From: a virus
Direction: 5' to 3' (one strand)
IMG/VR virus record: IMGVR_UViG_3300021087_001082
Coordinates: 1-64,000 of that record
Length of the DNA: 64,000 nucleotides
Part shown: piece by piece, positions 30,243 through 39,367 of the stretch
How positions within the stretch are numbered: the stretch's first letter is position 1
How the letters are laid out: each line of letters starts with the position of its first letter
Made by a program: the position numbers and the translations under genes
The notes under the pieces: model-generated
What the model saw: the letters and a program-made list of their open reading frames with translations, nothing else
What the model was told of the DNA's origin: nothing
The model's database searches: none

Positions 30243-31400
30243 ATGACACACCGAGACCAATTAGTTGAAGCCTGGAAGCAAGTACATGGAGATTCAAAAG
30301 TACTTGATAGATCTGAGGTAAATAGAATAGCCGTTGATGCGGGACTCAAAGAACCGAATCAAAATTTTCTGAGTAAAATCAGAGTAGGTCGAAATCAGTT
30401 TTCGATCGCAAATTATGGACAAGTAGCAGTAATGCCACAAGCAAAATGGGGTGATCGTTATCGTAAGCCTAAAGCAATTGACGTACGTGAAGTACAACAT
30501 GAGACAGCAATTAAAAAGGTTAGCGAAGAAGTTTCATTTGTGCCTGATCATGATCCCAATTATGTTAAAGCAGGTTATTTTACAGAACTTGTAAGAATCA
30601 TAAATTCCGGAATGTTCATTCCAACATTCATTACTGGTCTTTCTGGTATGGGGAAAACCAAAGAGGTTTTCGAAGCAGCAGCAAAAACTAAACGTGAATT
30701 AATTCGAGTCAATATTACAATTGAAACTGATGAAGATGATTTACTTGGACACTATACTCTTAAAGATGGTGAAACTGTTTGGGAAGACGGTCCTGTTATC
30801 GTTGCAATGGAAAGAGGAGCAATTCTTCTTCTTGATGAGATTGACCTTGCATCAAATAAGATCATGTGTCTACAACCAGTACTTGAAGGTGGAGATATCT
30901 TCTTGAAGAAGATTAACAGACTCGTTAAACCAGTACCTGGATTCAATATTATTGCGACAGCGAATACTAAAGGAAAAGGATCTGAAGATGGAAGATTCAT
31001 TGGAACAAACATTCTTAATGAAGCTTTCCTTGATCGTTTCCCATTGACATTCGAACAAGATTATCCAAATGCGTCAACAGAGAAAAAGATTATTACTAAG
31101 ATCCTCGCAAATTATGAAGTCAAGGATGAAACATTTGTTGATCACTTAGTACAGTGGACCGATGTAATTCGTAGGACTTATGATGACGGTGGTATTGATG
31201 AGATCATCTCAACACGTCGTTTGGTAAACATTGTTAATTCGTATATGGTATTCAGAGACAAGATGAAAGCGATCGAATTTTCGATCAATCGTTTCGATGA
31301 AGATACTAAAAATGGTTTTATGGATCTATGGAGCAAAGTGGACCCTGCAGCAACCCCCGAAACAGATGAAGAACCTGCCGAAGAAGCAAAAGAAGAATAA
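30243..31400 (+). CDS. cobS: CobS-like (MoxR-type) AAA+ ATPase
   Basis: 385 residues from the ATG at 30243, after GAGAGAG; the longer TTG start would lie inside the promoter. VPDHDPNYV near 100-108 is the CobS N-terminal motif; GLSGMGKT (132-139) is Walker A; AILLLDEID is Walker B; FIGTN...FLDRFPL contains the sensor/arginine-finger region. The C-terminus is an acidic tail. It probably forms the hexameric ATPase partner of the vWA protein at 27617. Cobalamin synthesis is the textbook role; in phages it is unproven. Confidence 0.85.
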   Translation: MTHRDQLVEAWKQVHGDSKVLDRSEVNRIAVDAGLKEPNQNFLSKIRVGRNQFSIANYGQVAVMPQAKWGDRYRKPKAIDVREVQHETAIKKVSEEVSFVPDHDPNYVKAGYFTELVRIINSGMFIPTFITGLSGMGKTKEVFEAAAKTKRELIRVNITIETDEDDLLGHYTLKDGETVWEDGPVIVAMERGAILLLDEIDLASNKIMCLQPVLEGGDIFLKKINRLVKPVPGFNIIATANTKGKGSEDGRFIGTNILNEAFLDRFPLTFEQDYPNASTEKKIITKILANYEVKDETFVDHLVQWTDVIRRTYDDGGIDEIISTRRLVNIVNSYMVFRDKMKAIEFSINRFDEDTKNGFMDLWSKVDPAATPETDEEPAEEAKEE

Positions 31401-31414
31401 AAACAAAATAGTCC

Positions 31415-31443
31415 TTGACATTTTAAACGTTATCTTCTATAAT
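31415..31443 (+). promoter_or_regulatory. sigma70-type promoter upstream of 31498
   Basis: TTGACA at 31415-31420, 17-bp spacer, TATAAT at 31438-31443; a TATAAATA late motif at 31450-31457 follows 6 bp downstream, so early and late transcription of the gp45 cluster are both possible. Confidence 0.85.
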
Positions 31444-31497
31444 ATACAATATAAATAGATGATAACGTTTTCTGTTTATTTAATATGAAAGGAGTGA

Positions 31498-32496
31498 ATG
31501 CAGATCGAAGTACCAATAGCTGAGTTAAGAAAGAAACGTATATTTGTTGCTACACCAATGTATGGTGGAATGTGTAGTGGAATGTATACTAAAGCTTGTT
31601 GCGACCTAGCAACTACAGCCACCAAATATCAAATCGATTTAAAATTCTTTTATCTATTCAATGAATCTTTAATTACAAGAGCACGAAATTATTGTGTTGA
31701 TGAGTTCTTGAGATCTGAATATACACATCTCATGTTCATTGATGCAGATATTTGTTTCGATCCGAATTACGTTCTTACATTAGCAGCACTATGTGATAGT
31801 ACGAAACCAATCGTTGGTGGAATATATCCTAAGAAGTGTATTGCTTGGGAGAAGGTTCGTAATGCTGTTGATAAAGGATTAGCTGATGATGATCCGACGA
31901 TGCTTGAAAGGTTTACAGGCGATTTTGTTTTCAATCCAGTAGGAGGTCAACAAACTATTTCATTATCAGAACCAGTAGAAGCTTTGGAAATTGGAACTGG
32001 ATTTATGATGCTTCAACGTGAAGTGTTAGATAAGTTCGCAAAAGAATATCCTAAGTTTCGATATAAACCAGATCATAACCGTTCAGAACACTTTGACGGT
32101 TCCAGATACATTCATGCATTCTTTGATACTATTATTGATAATGATCAATGGATGGGTGAAGGTAAATCGGAAAATTCCGATCGTTATCTATCAGAAGATT
32201 ATATGTTCTGTCAATTAGCACATAAGATAGATATCAAAACTTTTCTATGTCCTTGGATGAAATTATCACATGTTGGAACATATGTATTCTCCGGTAACTT
32301 ACCAGATATGGGTGCATTGGAATATGCAGCGCATGGATATGATACTGAGAGTAGACCTTTCTTAGAAGACAGAAAAAAGAAAAAGTCTTCAGAAGGCATG
32401 AATAGAAAAGAACGTAGAAAACTCGCTGCGGCAAAACGCAAAGAGGATAAGAAGTCAGGGAAACCTGATTATTCAAAAAGTCCTAACCATTTATAG
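31498..32496 (+). CDS. GT-A glycosyltransferase-like protein
   Basis: 332 residues; strong AAAGGAG site. The N-terminus IFVATPMYGGMC and HLMFIDADICFDP (DAD as DxD near residue 81) are the nucleotide and metal sites, and GTGFMMLQREVL is the acceptor-side segment. A Lys/Arg-rich tail (RKERRKLAAAKRK) may bind DNA or membrane. It heads the replication transcript, so DNA base glucosylation, as in T4, or surface glycosylation are both conceivable. Confidence 0.7.
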   Translation: MQIEVPIAELRKKRIFVATPMYGGMCSGMYTKACCDLATTATKYQIDLKFFYLFNESLITRARNYCVDEFLRSEYTHLMFIDADICFDPNYVLTLAALCDSTKPIVGGIYPKKCIAWEKVRNAVDKGLADDDPTMLERFTGDFVFNPVGGQQTISLSEPVEALEIGTGFMMLQREVLDKFAKEYPKFRYKPDHNRSEHFDGSRYIHAFFDTIIDNDQWMGEGKSENSDRYLSEDYMFCQLAHKIDIKTFLCPWMKLSHVGTYVFSGNLPDMGALEYAAHGYDTESRPFLEDRKKKKSSEGMNRKERRKLAAAKRKEDKKSGKPDYSKSPNHL

Positions 32497-32502
32497 GAAA
32501 AC

Positions 32503-33189
32503 ATGATTATACATAATGAGACTGTTGAATATTTAAAAAACTTTGCTGAGATTAATCAAAGCCTGGTTATCGAAAAAGGTAAAGTCATTAAGACAGTTAG
32601 TGAACAGACAAATGTAATGGCAAAAGCAGAACTCGGACAAGAGTTCCCACAAGACTTTGCGATCTATGATCTCAATAAGTTTCTGGGTGTTCTTTCTTTA
32701 TTCGTTGAGCCACGATTTGAATTTAGTGAAAAATCTGTAAAAGTTCAATCAAGTGTTGATGCAAATAATTATACAGCTGGAGATCAGATAGCCGAATATC
32801 AATTTGCCAACATGTCTTTGTTTGAAAACGAAAAAAAGATTCTTGCAAAAGATATTGAGTTGCCAGAACCGGAAGCTTCATTTAAACTTGAAGAGAAGTA
32901 TTTCGTTTCTATTATGAGAGCAGCTTCAGTTATGAGTCTACCAGAAATTGCTGTTATAGCAAAAGATGGAAAGATTAAATTGCAAGCAATTGATTCCAAA
33001 ACATCCGTCGATAGTTATGCAGTTGACTTGGGTAATTCTGATTCTAATTTTAAAATGATTTTCAAACTTGAAAATCTTAAATTAATGAAAGGGACTTATG
33101 ATGTGAGAATATCAAATAAGGGTCTCGGACATTTTAAGAACACAGAGAAAAAACTTGAGTATTGGATTGCAACTGAACAGACAATATAA
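32503..33189 (+). CDS. 45: sliding clamp (gp45)
   Basis: 228 residues, the normal length for T4 gp45 (228 aa). The protein matches the T4-type clamp in layout: NETVEYLKNFAEIN at the N-terminus, the AIYDLNKFLGVLSLF strand-turn, and KGTYDVRISNKGLGHF and LEYWIATE at the C-terminus. It forms the trimeric ring that tethers DNA polymerase and, in T4, also activates late transcription. It directly precedes the clamp loader genes, the conserved T4 order 45-44-62-regA. Confidence 0.93.
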   Translation: MIIHNETVEYLKNFAEINQSLVIEKGKVIKTVSEQTNVMAKAELGQEFPQDFAIYDLNKFLGVLSLFVEPRFEFSEKSVKVQSSVDANNYTAGDQIAEYQFANMSLFENEKKILAKDIELPEPEASFKLEEKYFVSIMRAASVMSLPEIAVIAKDGKIKLQAIDSKTSVDSYAVDLGNSDSNFKMIFKLENLKLMKGTYDVRISNKGLGHFKNTEKKLEYWIATEQTI

Positions 33190-33194
33190 GGATT

Positions 33195-34133
33195 ATGACA
33201 GATAATATATTATGGGTTGAGGCGTATAGACCTCAAAAGGTAGCAGACTGTATTCTTTCTGATCATCTAAAGAATCCATTCCAATCATTTGTAGAAAAAG
33301 GAAATATTCCTAATCTATTATTGACTGGAGGACCTGGTGTTGGTAAAACAACAATTGCGAAAGCAATGTGTAAGGAGATTGGATCTGATTATCTTGTTGT
33401 GAATGGTTCTCAAGAATCTGGTATTGATTTATTGAGAGTCAAACTAGAAAATTATTGTAGTAGTGTTTCATTACTGGGTGGTAGAAAAGTTGTTATAATT
33501 GATGAGGCAGATTATTTAAACCCACAATCTACACAACCAGCTTTAAGAGGATTTATTGAACAGTTCTCTGAAAACTGTAGTTTTATTTTTACTTGTAATT
33601 ATTTACATAGGATTATTGAACCAATTCATTCCAGATGTTCTGTAATTGAATTTAAGATAGATAAAAAGGATGCGCCTGTGATTGCTCAATCTATGTTAGA
33701 TAGAGCAAAGCAAATCCTTGACGAGAATAATGTTAATTATAATGAAAAGGTTCTCGTTGAATTAATAATGAGATATTATCCAGATTTTAGAAGGACATTA
33801 AATGAATTACAACGTTATAGTGCTACAGGTGATATTGATAGTGGGGTTCTCGGTCAATTGGGCGATGCTAACTTTCTCGCTCTTATTAATGCATTAAAAG
33901 AAAAGAACTTTACAAAGGTTCGTAAATGGGTAAATGATTCAAGTCATACAGATCCAAGAAACATATATAGACAATTATATGATAACTTACATGAACATTT
34001 AACACCTAACACATTACCACCAATTATTTTATTATTGGCTGATTATCAATATAAATCTGCATTCGCAGCAGATCAACAAATCAATCTAACCGCATGCTTG
34101 ATCGAAGTAATGGTTGAAGGGCAATGGCAATGA
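33195..34133 (+). CDS. 44: clamp loader large subunit (gp44), AAA+ ATPase
   Basis: 312 residues. Walker A GGPGVGKTT (45-53), Walker B VVIIDEADYLN near 98-108 and sensor/Arg-finger HSRCSVIEF near 149. The WVEAYRPQKVADC opening is typical of the family. It loads gp45 onto primer-template junctions with gp62. Overlaps gp62 by 10 nt. Confidence 0.95.
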   Translation: MTDNILWVEAYRPQKVADCILSDHLKNPFQSFVEKGNIPNLLLTGGPGVGKTTIAKAMCKEIGSDYLVVNGSQESGIDLLRVKLENYCSSVSLLGGRKVVIIDEADYLNPQSTQPALRGFIEQFSENCSFIFTCNYLHRIIEPIHSRCSVIEFKIDKKDAPVIAQSMLDRAKQILDENNVNYNEKVLVELIMRYYPDFRRTLNELQRYSATGDIDSGVLGQLGDANFLALINALKEKNFTKVRKWVNDSSHTDPRNIYRQLYDNLHEHLTPNTLPPIILLLADYQYKSAFAADQQINLTACLIEVMVEGQWQ

Positions 34134-34549
34134 ATCCATTCGATTTTGTAAAAGATATAAACTATAAGAAAAAAGATTTGTTACAAGATGATCCCGATGG
34201 TCATATAGAACGGGATTATAAACCCTTTTTAATTAATAGAACATTAAGTTTTACCTCTGATACGGCGCTTCATGCTAACGAAATGAACGTAAGACCGTTT
34301 CTAGATAACAAGCTTCAATACCACTATTTGCTAAATATCATTAGACCCAAGAACAGATTTGGTCGATGGTTAAAAGCCGAGAAGTACGAAGCCATAGATC
34401 TTATCGTTGAATATTATGGTTACTCCTTGCAAAAAGCTAGGGAAGTCGTTGATATATTCACGGATGAGGACTTACGTACTCTCAAGCAAAAATTATTTAC
34501 AGGTGGATTGAAGGAGTTAAATGAGTATAGAGGTCGAAGCGCTCGTTGA
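34124..34549 (+). CDS. 62: clamp loader small subunit (gp62)
   Basis: 141 residues; ATG at 34124 or 34130. FLINRTLSFTSDTALHANEM and YHYLLNIIRPKNRFGRW carry the conserved gp62 motifs, and its place between gp44 and RegA is diagnostic. T4 gp62 is somewhat longer (187 aa); marine T4-like versions are short. Confidence 0.92.
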   Translation: MAMNPFDFVKDINYKKKDLLQDDPDGHIERDYKPFLINRTLSFTSDTALHANEMNVRPFLDNKLQYHYLLNIIRPKNRFGRWLKAEKYEAIDLIVEYYGYSLQKAREVVDIFTDEDLRTLKQKLFTGGLKELNEYRGRSAR

Positions 34550-34946
34550 AATCAAGCTGAAACAACCTGATGATTTTTTAAAAGTAAAAGAGACTTTAAC
34601 AAGAATTGGTGTGGCATCCAAGAAAGATAAGACTCTATATCAGAGTTGTCACATTCTTCATAAACAAAGTCGGTATTACATAGTACATTTTAAAGAGTTG
34701 TTCATGCTAGATGGGAAACCATCTAATTTTTCAGATAATGATGCAGCACGGCGTAATACAATAGTTAATCTATTAGCAGAATGGGATTTAGTACAAATTG
34801 TGGATAACGATAAAGTTAATGACAATATTGTTCCCATTAATCAACTAAAGATTATATCGTTCAAAGAAAAGGACGAATGGAATTTAGTGGCAAAATATAA
34901 TATTGGAAATAAGAAAAGTGACGACACTAAAATTGAAAGTACATAA
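34521..34946 (+). CDS. regA: RegA translational repressor
   Basis: 141 residues. DDFLKVKETLTRIG, YQSCHILHKQSRYYIVHFKE and ISFKEKDEWNLVAKYNIGN agree closely with T4 RegA, which binds mRNA start regions and represses early genes. It overlaps gp62 by 29 nt and extends into the dUTPase gene by 29 nt. A short N-terminal addition (MSIEVEAL) precedes the T4-like start. Confidence 0.93.
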   Translation: MSIEVEALVEIKLKQPDDFLKVKETLTRIGVASKKDKTLYQSCHILHKQSRYYIVHFKELFMLDGKPSNFSDNDAARRNTIVNLLAEWDLVQIVDNDKVNDNIVPINQLKIISFKEKDEWNLVAKYNIGNKKSDDTKIEST

Positions 34947-35427
34947 ATTATTTGATGATGTTCAAATTCCCCAATTTTCCACAAAAGGTTCAGCATGCTT
35001 TGATATACATGCATACTATAGACCTGAAGCTGGATATAAGGTTTGGAATGAAGATAAAAAAACATTTATAGAAAGAAAAGATTCTTCTATAACAATTCAT
35101 CCATTTCAAAGGGCATTGATTCCAACAGGATTGATTTTAGATATCCCAAATGGATATTCAGTAAGAATACACCCTAGATCTGGAACAGCAATTAAACAGG
35201 GCATGAGCTTAATTAATTGCGAAGGCGTAATCGATTATGATTACGTAGAACCATTGTTTATTGCTTGTGTGAACCTTTCAGAAGTTCAAACAATCATTAT
35301 AAATAATGGCGACAGAGTCGCTCAGGGCGAACTTGTCGAAATGACTCATTACGAAATTGAGGAGTCGTCTACTAAGCCTACTCAAAAGACTGACCGCGAC
35401 GGTGGTTTTGGAAGTACTGGCAAATGA
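34918..35427 (+). CDS. dut: dUTPase
   Basis: 169 residues from a GTG at 34918 (TTG at 34903 is the alternative; no ATG is available). The five dUTPase motifs are present: CFDIHAY, HPRSGTAIKQG, NCEGVIDYDY, GDRVAQGEL and the C-terminal RDGGFGSTG. It hydrolyses dUTP to dUMP, which feeds ThyX (61201). Overlaps RegA by 29 nt. Confidence 0.93.
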   Translation: MTTLKLKVHKLFDDVQIPQFSTKGSACFDIHAYYRPEAGYKVWNEDKKTFIERKDSSITIHPFQRALIPTGLILDIPNGYSVRIHPRSGTAIKQGMSLINCEGVIDYDYVEPLFIACVNLSEVQTIIINNGDRVAQGELVEMTHYEIEESSTKPTQKTDRDGGFGSTGK

Positions 35428-35618
35428 GTAGATTTAAAGTTTTAGGGCACAGTTACGACTTAGAAATATACGAAGAAGTTTTAACTGATCCTGAAAAAGG
35501 TACTATTGAATTCGACGAGGTCGGAGTGTATAGTGCCAAATCCATACTAGAGTTAGTATGGATTGTTCTTAAACATCGGTTTGAACATCTGCTCGCTGGT
35601 GAGGGATGGAGAGACTGA
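35424..35618 (+). CDS. hypothetical protein, 64 aa
   Basis: Overlaps the dUTPase stop by 4 nt. Small alpha/beta protein with LELVWIVLKHRFEHLL helix. Position in the replication cluster suggests an accessory role, but no family is recognised. Confidence 0.55.
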   Translation: MSRFKVLGHSYDLEIYEEVLTDPEKGTIEFDEVGVYSAKSILELVWIVLKHRFEHLLAGEGWRD

Positions 35619-35644
35619 TAATCTTGCTTTTATAAGGAGATAAT

Positions 35645-36112
35645 ATGTTATATACAAACGCCGCATCACTGTTTACAAATCCCAAACATTTACAACACTT
35701 GACTCAGTCCGCAATTGGATTAGATAATCTGTTTGAAAGAGTGTTTGGAGAATTGTCTAATTTTAATCAAAATCAAACTTCAAGTTACCCACCTTATAAC
35801 TTGAAAAAAGATGGAGATGATTATATAATAGAGTTAGCAGTTGCAGGACTCAATGAAGAAGACATTACAGTGAATGTTGAAAACGGTGTATTAACCGTCG
35901 AATCAACAACAGATAAATCAGATGAAGATTTTCTTTATCAAGGGATTGCAAAGCGTTCTTTTAAACGTTGTTGGACTCTCTCTGATGATATAATTGTTAA
36001 AGAAGCAGCATTAGACGCTGGGATGTTAACAATTACAATGGAGAAGATTATTCCTGAGGAAAAGAAGGCAAAGCAGATTAAGATTGTAACAAATCAAAAG
36101 AAGCTTTCCTAA
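35645..36112 (+). CDS. hsp20: small heat-shock protein Hsp20
   Basis: 155 residues. The alpha-crystallin domain runs from YNLKKDGDDYIIELAVAG through the conserved AALDAGMLTITM strand (A-x-x-x-n-G-v-L). A short N-terminal NLFERVF helix region precedes it. Hsp20 genes are a hallmark of marine T4-like phages; proposed to assist virion assembly. AAGGAG site before the ATG. Confidence 0.92.
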   Translation: MLYTNAASLFTNPKHLQHLTQSAIGLDNLFERVFGELSNFNQNQTSSYPPYNLKKDGDDYIIELAVAGLNEEDITVNVENGVLTVESTTDKSDEDFLYQGIAKRSFKRCWTLSDDIIVKEAALDAGMLTITMEKIIPEEKKAKQIKIVTNQKKLS

Positions 36113-36119
36113 TTTCGAC

Positions 36120-36158
36120 GGGGTCGTTGAAGATAAATACTTTCTAACCAGCGACCCC
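36120..36158 (+). other. 10-bp hairpin with a late-promoter-like motif in its loop
   Basis: GGGGTCGTTG (36120-36129) pairs with CAGCGACCCC (36149-36158) with one G-U. The loop contains GATAAATA (36132-36139), close to the T4 late consensus. No T-run follows. It separates hsp20 from the M15 peptidase gene. Confidence 0.55.
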
Positions 36159-36174
36159 ATAATAGGAGTGAAAA

Positions 36175-36660
36175 GTGAATGAAGCTGAAGATATTAGGGT
36201 AGCACCGAACTTTACCCTACCTGAATTACTAAAAAGTTCAACAGCAGATAGAATGGGCTTAGATAATACACCTGCCACAGATCAAGTTTTAGTTAATCTT
36301 ACCAATGTAGCAAATCATATTTTACAACCAGTTCGAGAAAAATTTGGACCAGTTCGTGTAAATAGTGGTTACAGAGGACCTGCTTTAAATAAGGCAGTTG
36401 GAGGATCTAAGACAAGTCAACATTGCCATGGAGAAGCAGCAGACTTTGAATGTTCAAGAGTTGGTAACGATGAGTTGGCAGAATGGGTCAGAGACAATTT
36501 AGAATTTGATCAGTTAATCTTAGAGTTCTATCAACAAGGAAAACCATCAAGTGGATGGGTTCATTGTAGTTTTAAAACAAATGGTAAAAATCGTGGAAAG
36601 ATTACGACTGCTTTGAGAGTTAATGGTAAAACTCAATATAAAGAAGGACTAATCAAATGA
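36175..36660 (+). CDS. peptidase M15-family endolysin-like protein
   Basis: 161 residues from a GTG with AGGAG 6 nt upstream. VNSGYRGPALNKAVGG, SQHCHGEAADFE (His and Asp zinc ligands) and WVHCSF (third ligand His) define the M15 D,D-carboxypeptidase / L-Ala-D-Glu peptidase fold. No signal peptide. Acts on peptidoglycan; common in marine T4-like phages either as lysin or virion enzyme. Confidence 0.88.
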   Translation: MNEAEDIRVAPNFTLPELLKSSTADRMGLDNTPATDQVLVNLTNVANHILQPVREKFGPVRVNSGYRGPALNKAVGGSKTSQHCHGEAADFECSRVGNDELAEWVRDNLEFDQLILEFYQQGKPSSGWVHCSFKTNGKNRGKITTALRVNGKTQYKEGLIK

Positions 36661-36675
36661 GAGGGAGAATGGAAG

Positions 36676-36840
36676 ATGAAACTTCTTATTTTAATTTACC
36701 TACAGTTCCTTTATACAATAGGAGCATTTACAGGTAGGTGTTGGATAGACCAACAGATATTATGGTGTTATAAAACACTAGAATCAAAGGGACATAAAGT
36801 AGAACATTATTATAGCATTCCTGAAAAACAAAATAAATGA
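36676..36840 (+). CDS. small membrane or secreted protein, 54 aa
   Basis: Hydrophobic N-terminal segment (residues 2-19) then a hydrophilic tail with two Cys. Its TGA overlaps the DNA polymerase ATG (ATGA), so it is probably translated. Next to the endolysin it could be lysis-related; unproven. Confidence 0.5.
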   Translation: MKLLILIYLQFLYTIGAFTGRCWIDQQILWCYKTLESKGHKVEHYYSIPEKQNK

Positions 36841-39341
36841 AATTTTACACTAATGTTCATCAAATTGGTGATCATATATTAGTAAGAGGATATGAGAATG
36901 GTCAGAAGTTCGATGACCGTGTTGAATATCGGCCTACCATTTTTATACCTTCTAGAGAGAAGTCAAGTCATACAACTATTGAGGGGAAATATCTATCCCC
37001 TGTTAAACCTGGAACAATAAAAGAAACAAGAGATTTTATTCGTAGATATGAAGGTGTTGATAACTTTCAAATTTATGGAATGAATACTTATAGGTATAGT
37101 TGGATCTATGATAACTTTCCAAAAGACAAAGGTATAGAATATGATTTTGGTTTATTGTCAATCGCGTCTATTGATATTGAGGTTGGTTCAGAACATGGCT
37201 TTCCTGATCCTATATCTGCAATTGAAGAAATACAAGCAATCACCGTTGGTAATAATGGGAAGTATTATGTTTTCGGTTGTGGGGATTATAAAGCCCATGA
37301 AGATAACATAGAATATTTTCAATGTTCTGATGAGAATCATTTACTTCAAGAGTTTCTTGGCTTCTGGGAAAAGCTAGCTCCAGATATTATTACAGGTTGG
37401 AATATTCAAGGCTTTGATATTCCTTATTTGTATAATCGCATAGTCAGGTTATATGAAGTTAAAGAAGCCCGCAGGCTATCTCCGTGGAGGTTAATACATG
37501 AGCGAGTTACTCAGTTTCGTGGAAAAGATGTTACTTTTCATGATATTATTGGCATTTCTGTTATTGACTATATTGACGTTTACAGACGTAATAGTCCCCC
37601 TGCTGAATCTTATCGGCTCGATTACATCGCATCAATAGAACTAGGAGAAAGAAAATTATCATTTGAAGAGTATGGTAATCTCTATACATTATATAAAGAA
37701 AACTTCCAACTGTTCATTGAATATAATATTAAAGACGTACAATTAGTTGAGCGATTAGAAGAAAAGAAAAAGTTAATCGAAATGGTAGTCGCTCTTGCAT
37801 ATGAAGCAAAAGTAAATTATCAAGATACATTTGGAATGGTTATGATGTGGGAAGTGATTCTCGCAAACGATTTAATGAATAGAAATATTGTTGTCCCACC
37901 AAAGAAAGATAATACAAAGAATAAAGCTTATGTAGGTGCGTATGTAAAGGAAGTACAAACAGGTATGCATAATTGGGTTGTTAGCTTCGATTTAAACAGC
38001 CTATATCCTCATTTAATTATGCAATACAATGTTAGTCCTGAAACTATTTTAACAGGTATTACACAGCAATGTGGCATTGATAACCTATTAAATAAGAAGA
38101 TCGATTTAGATAAGTTCTATGAAAAAGATATTACTATTGCAGCAAGTGGTCAAGCATTCAGAAAAGACACACAAGGATTCTTGCCTAGATTAATGCAAGA
38201 GAAGTATAATAATCGTGTCATCTTTAAAAAGAAGATGATTGAAGCAAAGAAGAAGTTAGAAAAAGAAACAGATCCAAAGAAGATTGATAAACTGCAGAAG
38301 GAAGCAGATTCGTTTGGTAATAAGCAGACCGCCATGAAGTTAATGCTTAATAGTGTTTATGGCGCTTTCGGTAATCCATATTTTAGATTTTATGATTTAA
38401 GAATTTCTGAGGCAATTACATTAGGAGGGCAGCTCAGTATCAGATGGGCGGAAACCACTGTCAATAATTATCTCAATCAAATATTGGAAACAAAGGAGGT
38501 TGATTATGTATTGGCATCGGATACTGACTCCCTCTATATTACTTTGGATGCTTTAGTTAAAAAGGTATTCCCAGAGGATGTGGAGACAACAAAGGTTATT
38601 GATTTTCTAGATAAGGTTTGTGAAGAGAAGATAACAAAGATAATTGATACAGGATATGCTGATTTAGCAAAGTATATGAATGCTTATGATCAGAAGATGT
38701 TTATGAAAAGAGAATGTCTTGCTGATAAAGGAATATGGACTGGTAAGAAACATTATATTTTAAATGTTCATGATAATGAAGGTGTTCGATATACAAATCC
38801 TCGAATTAAAGTTATGGGAATTGAATCTGTTAAATCTTCAACACCAACATCTTGTAGAGATAAATTAAAAAAGTCTTTTGATATTATCATTAATAAAGAT
38901 GAATTAGCCATACAACAATTTATTGCGGATTTTAGAACACAGTTTGAAAAAGAACCTATCGAGAATATTGCATTTCCTAGATCTGTAAAAGGAATTGAAA
39001 AGTATAATGGTGGACATACTTTATATGCTAAAGGAACACCGATACATGTGAAAGCAACACGTTTATATAATCATTTTTTAAAAGAGAAAAAGTTACAAAA
39101 TAAACATCCTTTAATTCAAGAGGGTGAGAAGATTAAGTTCGTTTATTTAAAACAACCTAACCCTATTAGGGATAGTGTGATAGCCATGATGGAGGGGCTA
39201 CCTGAAGAGTTTGGTCTCCATGATTACATTGATTATGAGAAGCAATTTGAGAAATCATTTAGGGGACCATTGAATGAAATACTGAAAGTAATTGGTTGGT
39301 CACCAGAGAAGGTAAGTTCTTTGGAAGCGTTTTTTGTTTGA
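36837..39341 (+). CDS. 43: DNA polymerase, family B (gp43)
   Basis: 834 residues (T4 gp43 is 898). The 3'-5' exonuclease has DIE (Asp113, Glu115) and GWNIQGFDIPYLYNR; the polymerase domain has SFDLNSLYPHLI near 382 (motif A), KLMLNSVYGAFG (motif B) and SDTDS near 561 (motif C). All catalytic residues are present; no intron or intein is seen. Works with gp45/44/62, gp41 and gp61. Confidence 0.97.
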   Translation: MKFYTNVHQIGDHILVRGYENGQKFDDRVEYRPTIFIPSREKSSHTTIEGKYLSPVKPGTIKETRDFIRRYEGVDNFQIYGMNTYRYSWIYDNFPKDKGIEYDFGLLSIASIDIEVGSEHGFPDPISAIEEIQAITVGNNGKYYVFGCGDYKAHEDNIEYFQCSDENHLLQEFLGFWEKLAPDIITGWNIQGFDIPYLYNRIVRLYEVKEARRLSPWRLIHERVTQFRGKDVTFHDIIGISVIDYIDVYRRNSPPAESYRLDYIASIELGERKLSFEEYGNLYTLYKENFQLFIEYNIKDVQLVERLEEKKKLIEMVVALAYEAKVNYQDTFGMVMMWEVILANDLMNRNIVVPPKKDNTKNKAYVGAYVKEVQTGMHNWVVSFDLNSLYPHLIMQYNVSPETILTGITQQCGIDNLLNKKIDLDKFYEKDITIAASGQAFRKDTQGFLPRLMQEKYNNRVIFKKKMIEAKKKLEKETDPKKIDKLQKEADSFGNKQTAMKLMLNSVYGAFGNPYFRFYDLRISEAITLGGQLSIRWAETTVNNYLNQILETKEVDYVLASDTDSLYITLDALVKKVFPEDVETTKVIDFLDKVCEEKITKIIDTGYADLAKYMNAYDQKMFMKRECLADKGIWTGKKHYILNVHDNEGVRYTNPRIKVMGIESVKSSTPTSCRDKLKKSFDIIINKDELAIQQFIADFRTQFEKEPIENIAFPRSVKGIEKYNGGHTLYAKGTPIHVKATRLYNHFLKEKKLQNKHPLIQEGEKIKFVYLKQPNPIRDSVIAMMEGLPEEFGLHDYIDYEKQFEKSFRGPLNEILKVIGWSPEKVSSLEAFFV

Positions 39342-39347
39342 TAAATA
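39340..39347 (+). promoter_or_regulatory. late-promoter-like motif GATAAATA
   Basis: GATAAATACTT overlaps the DNA polymerase stop; the same 11-mer is in the loop of the 36120 hairpin. It lies 21 bp before the phosphoribosyltransferase gene. Confidence 0.4.
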
Positions 39348-39367
39348 CTTAATAGTGGAGATTTGTT

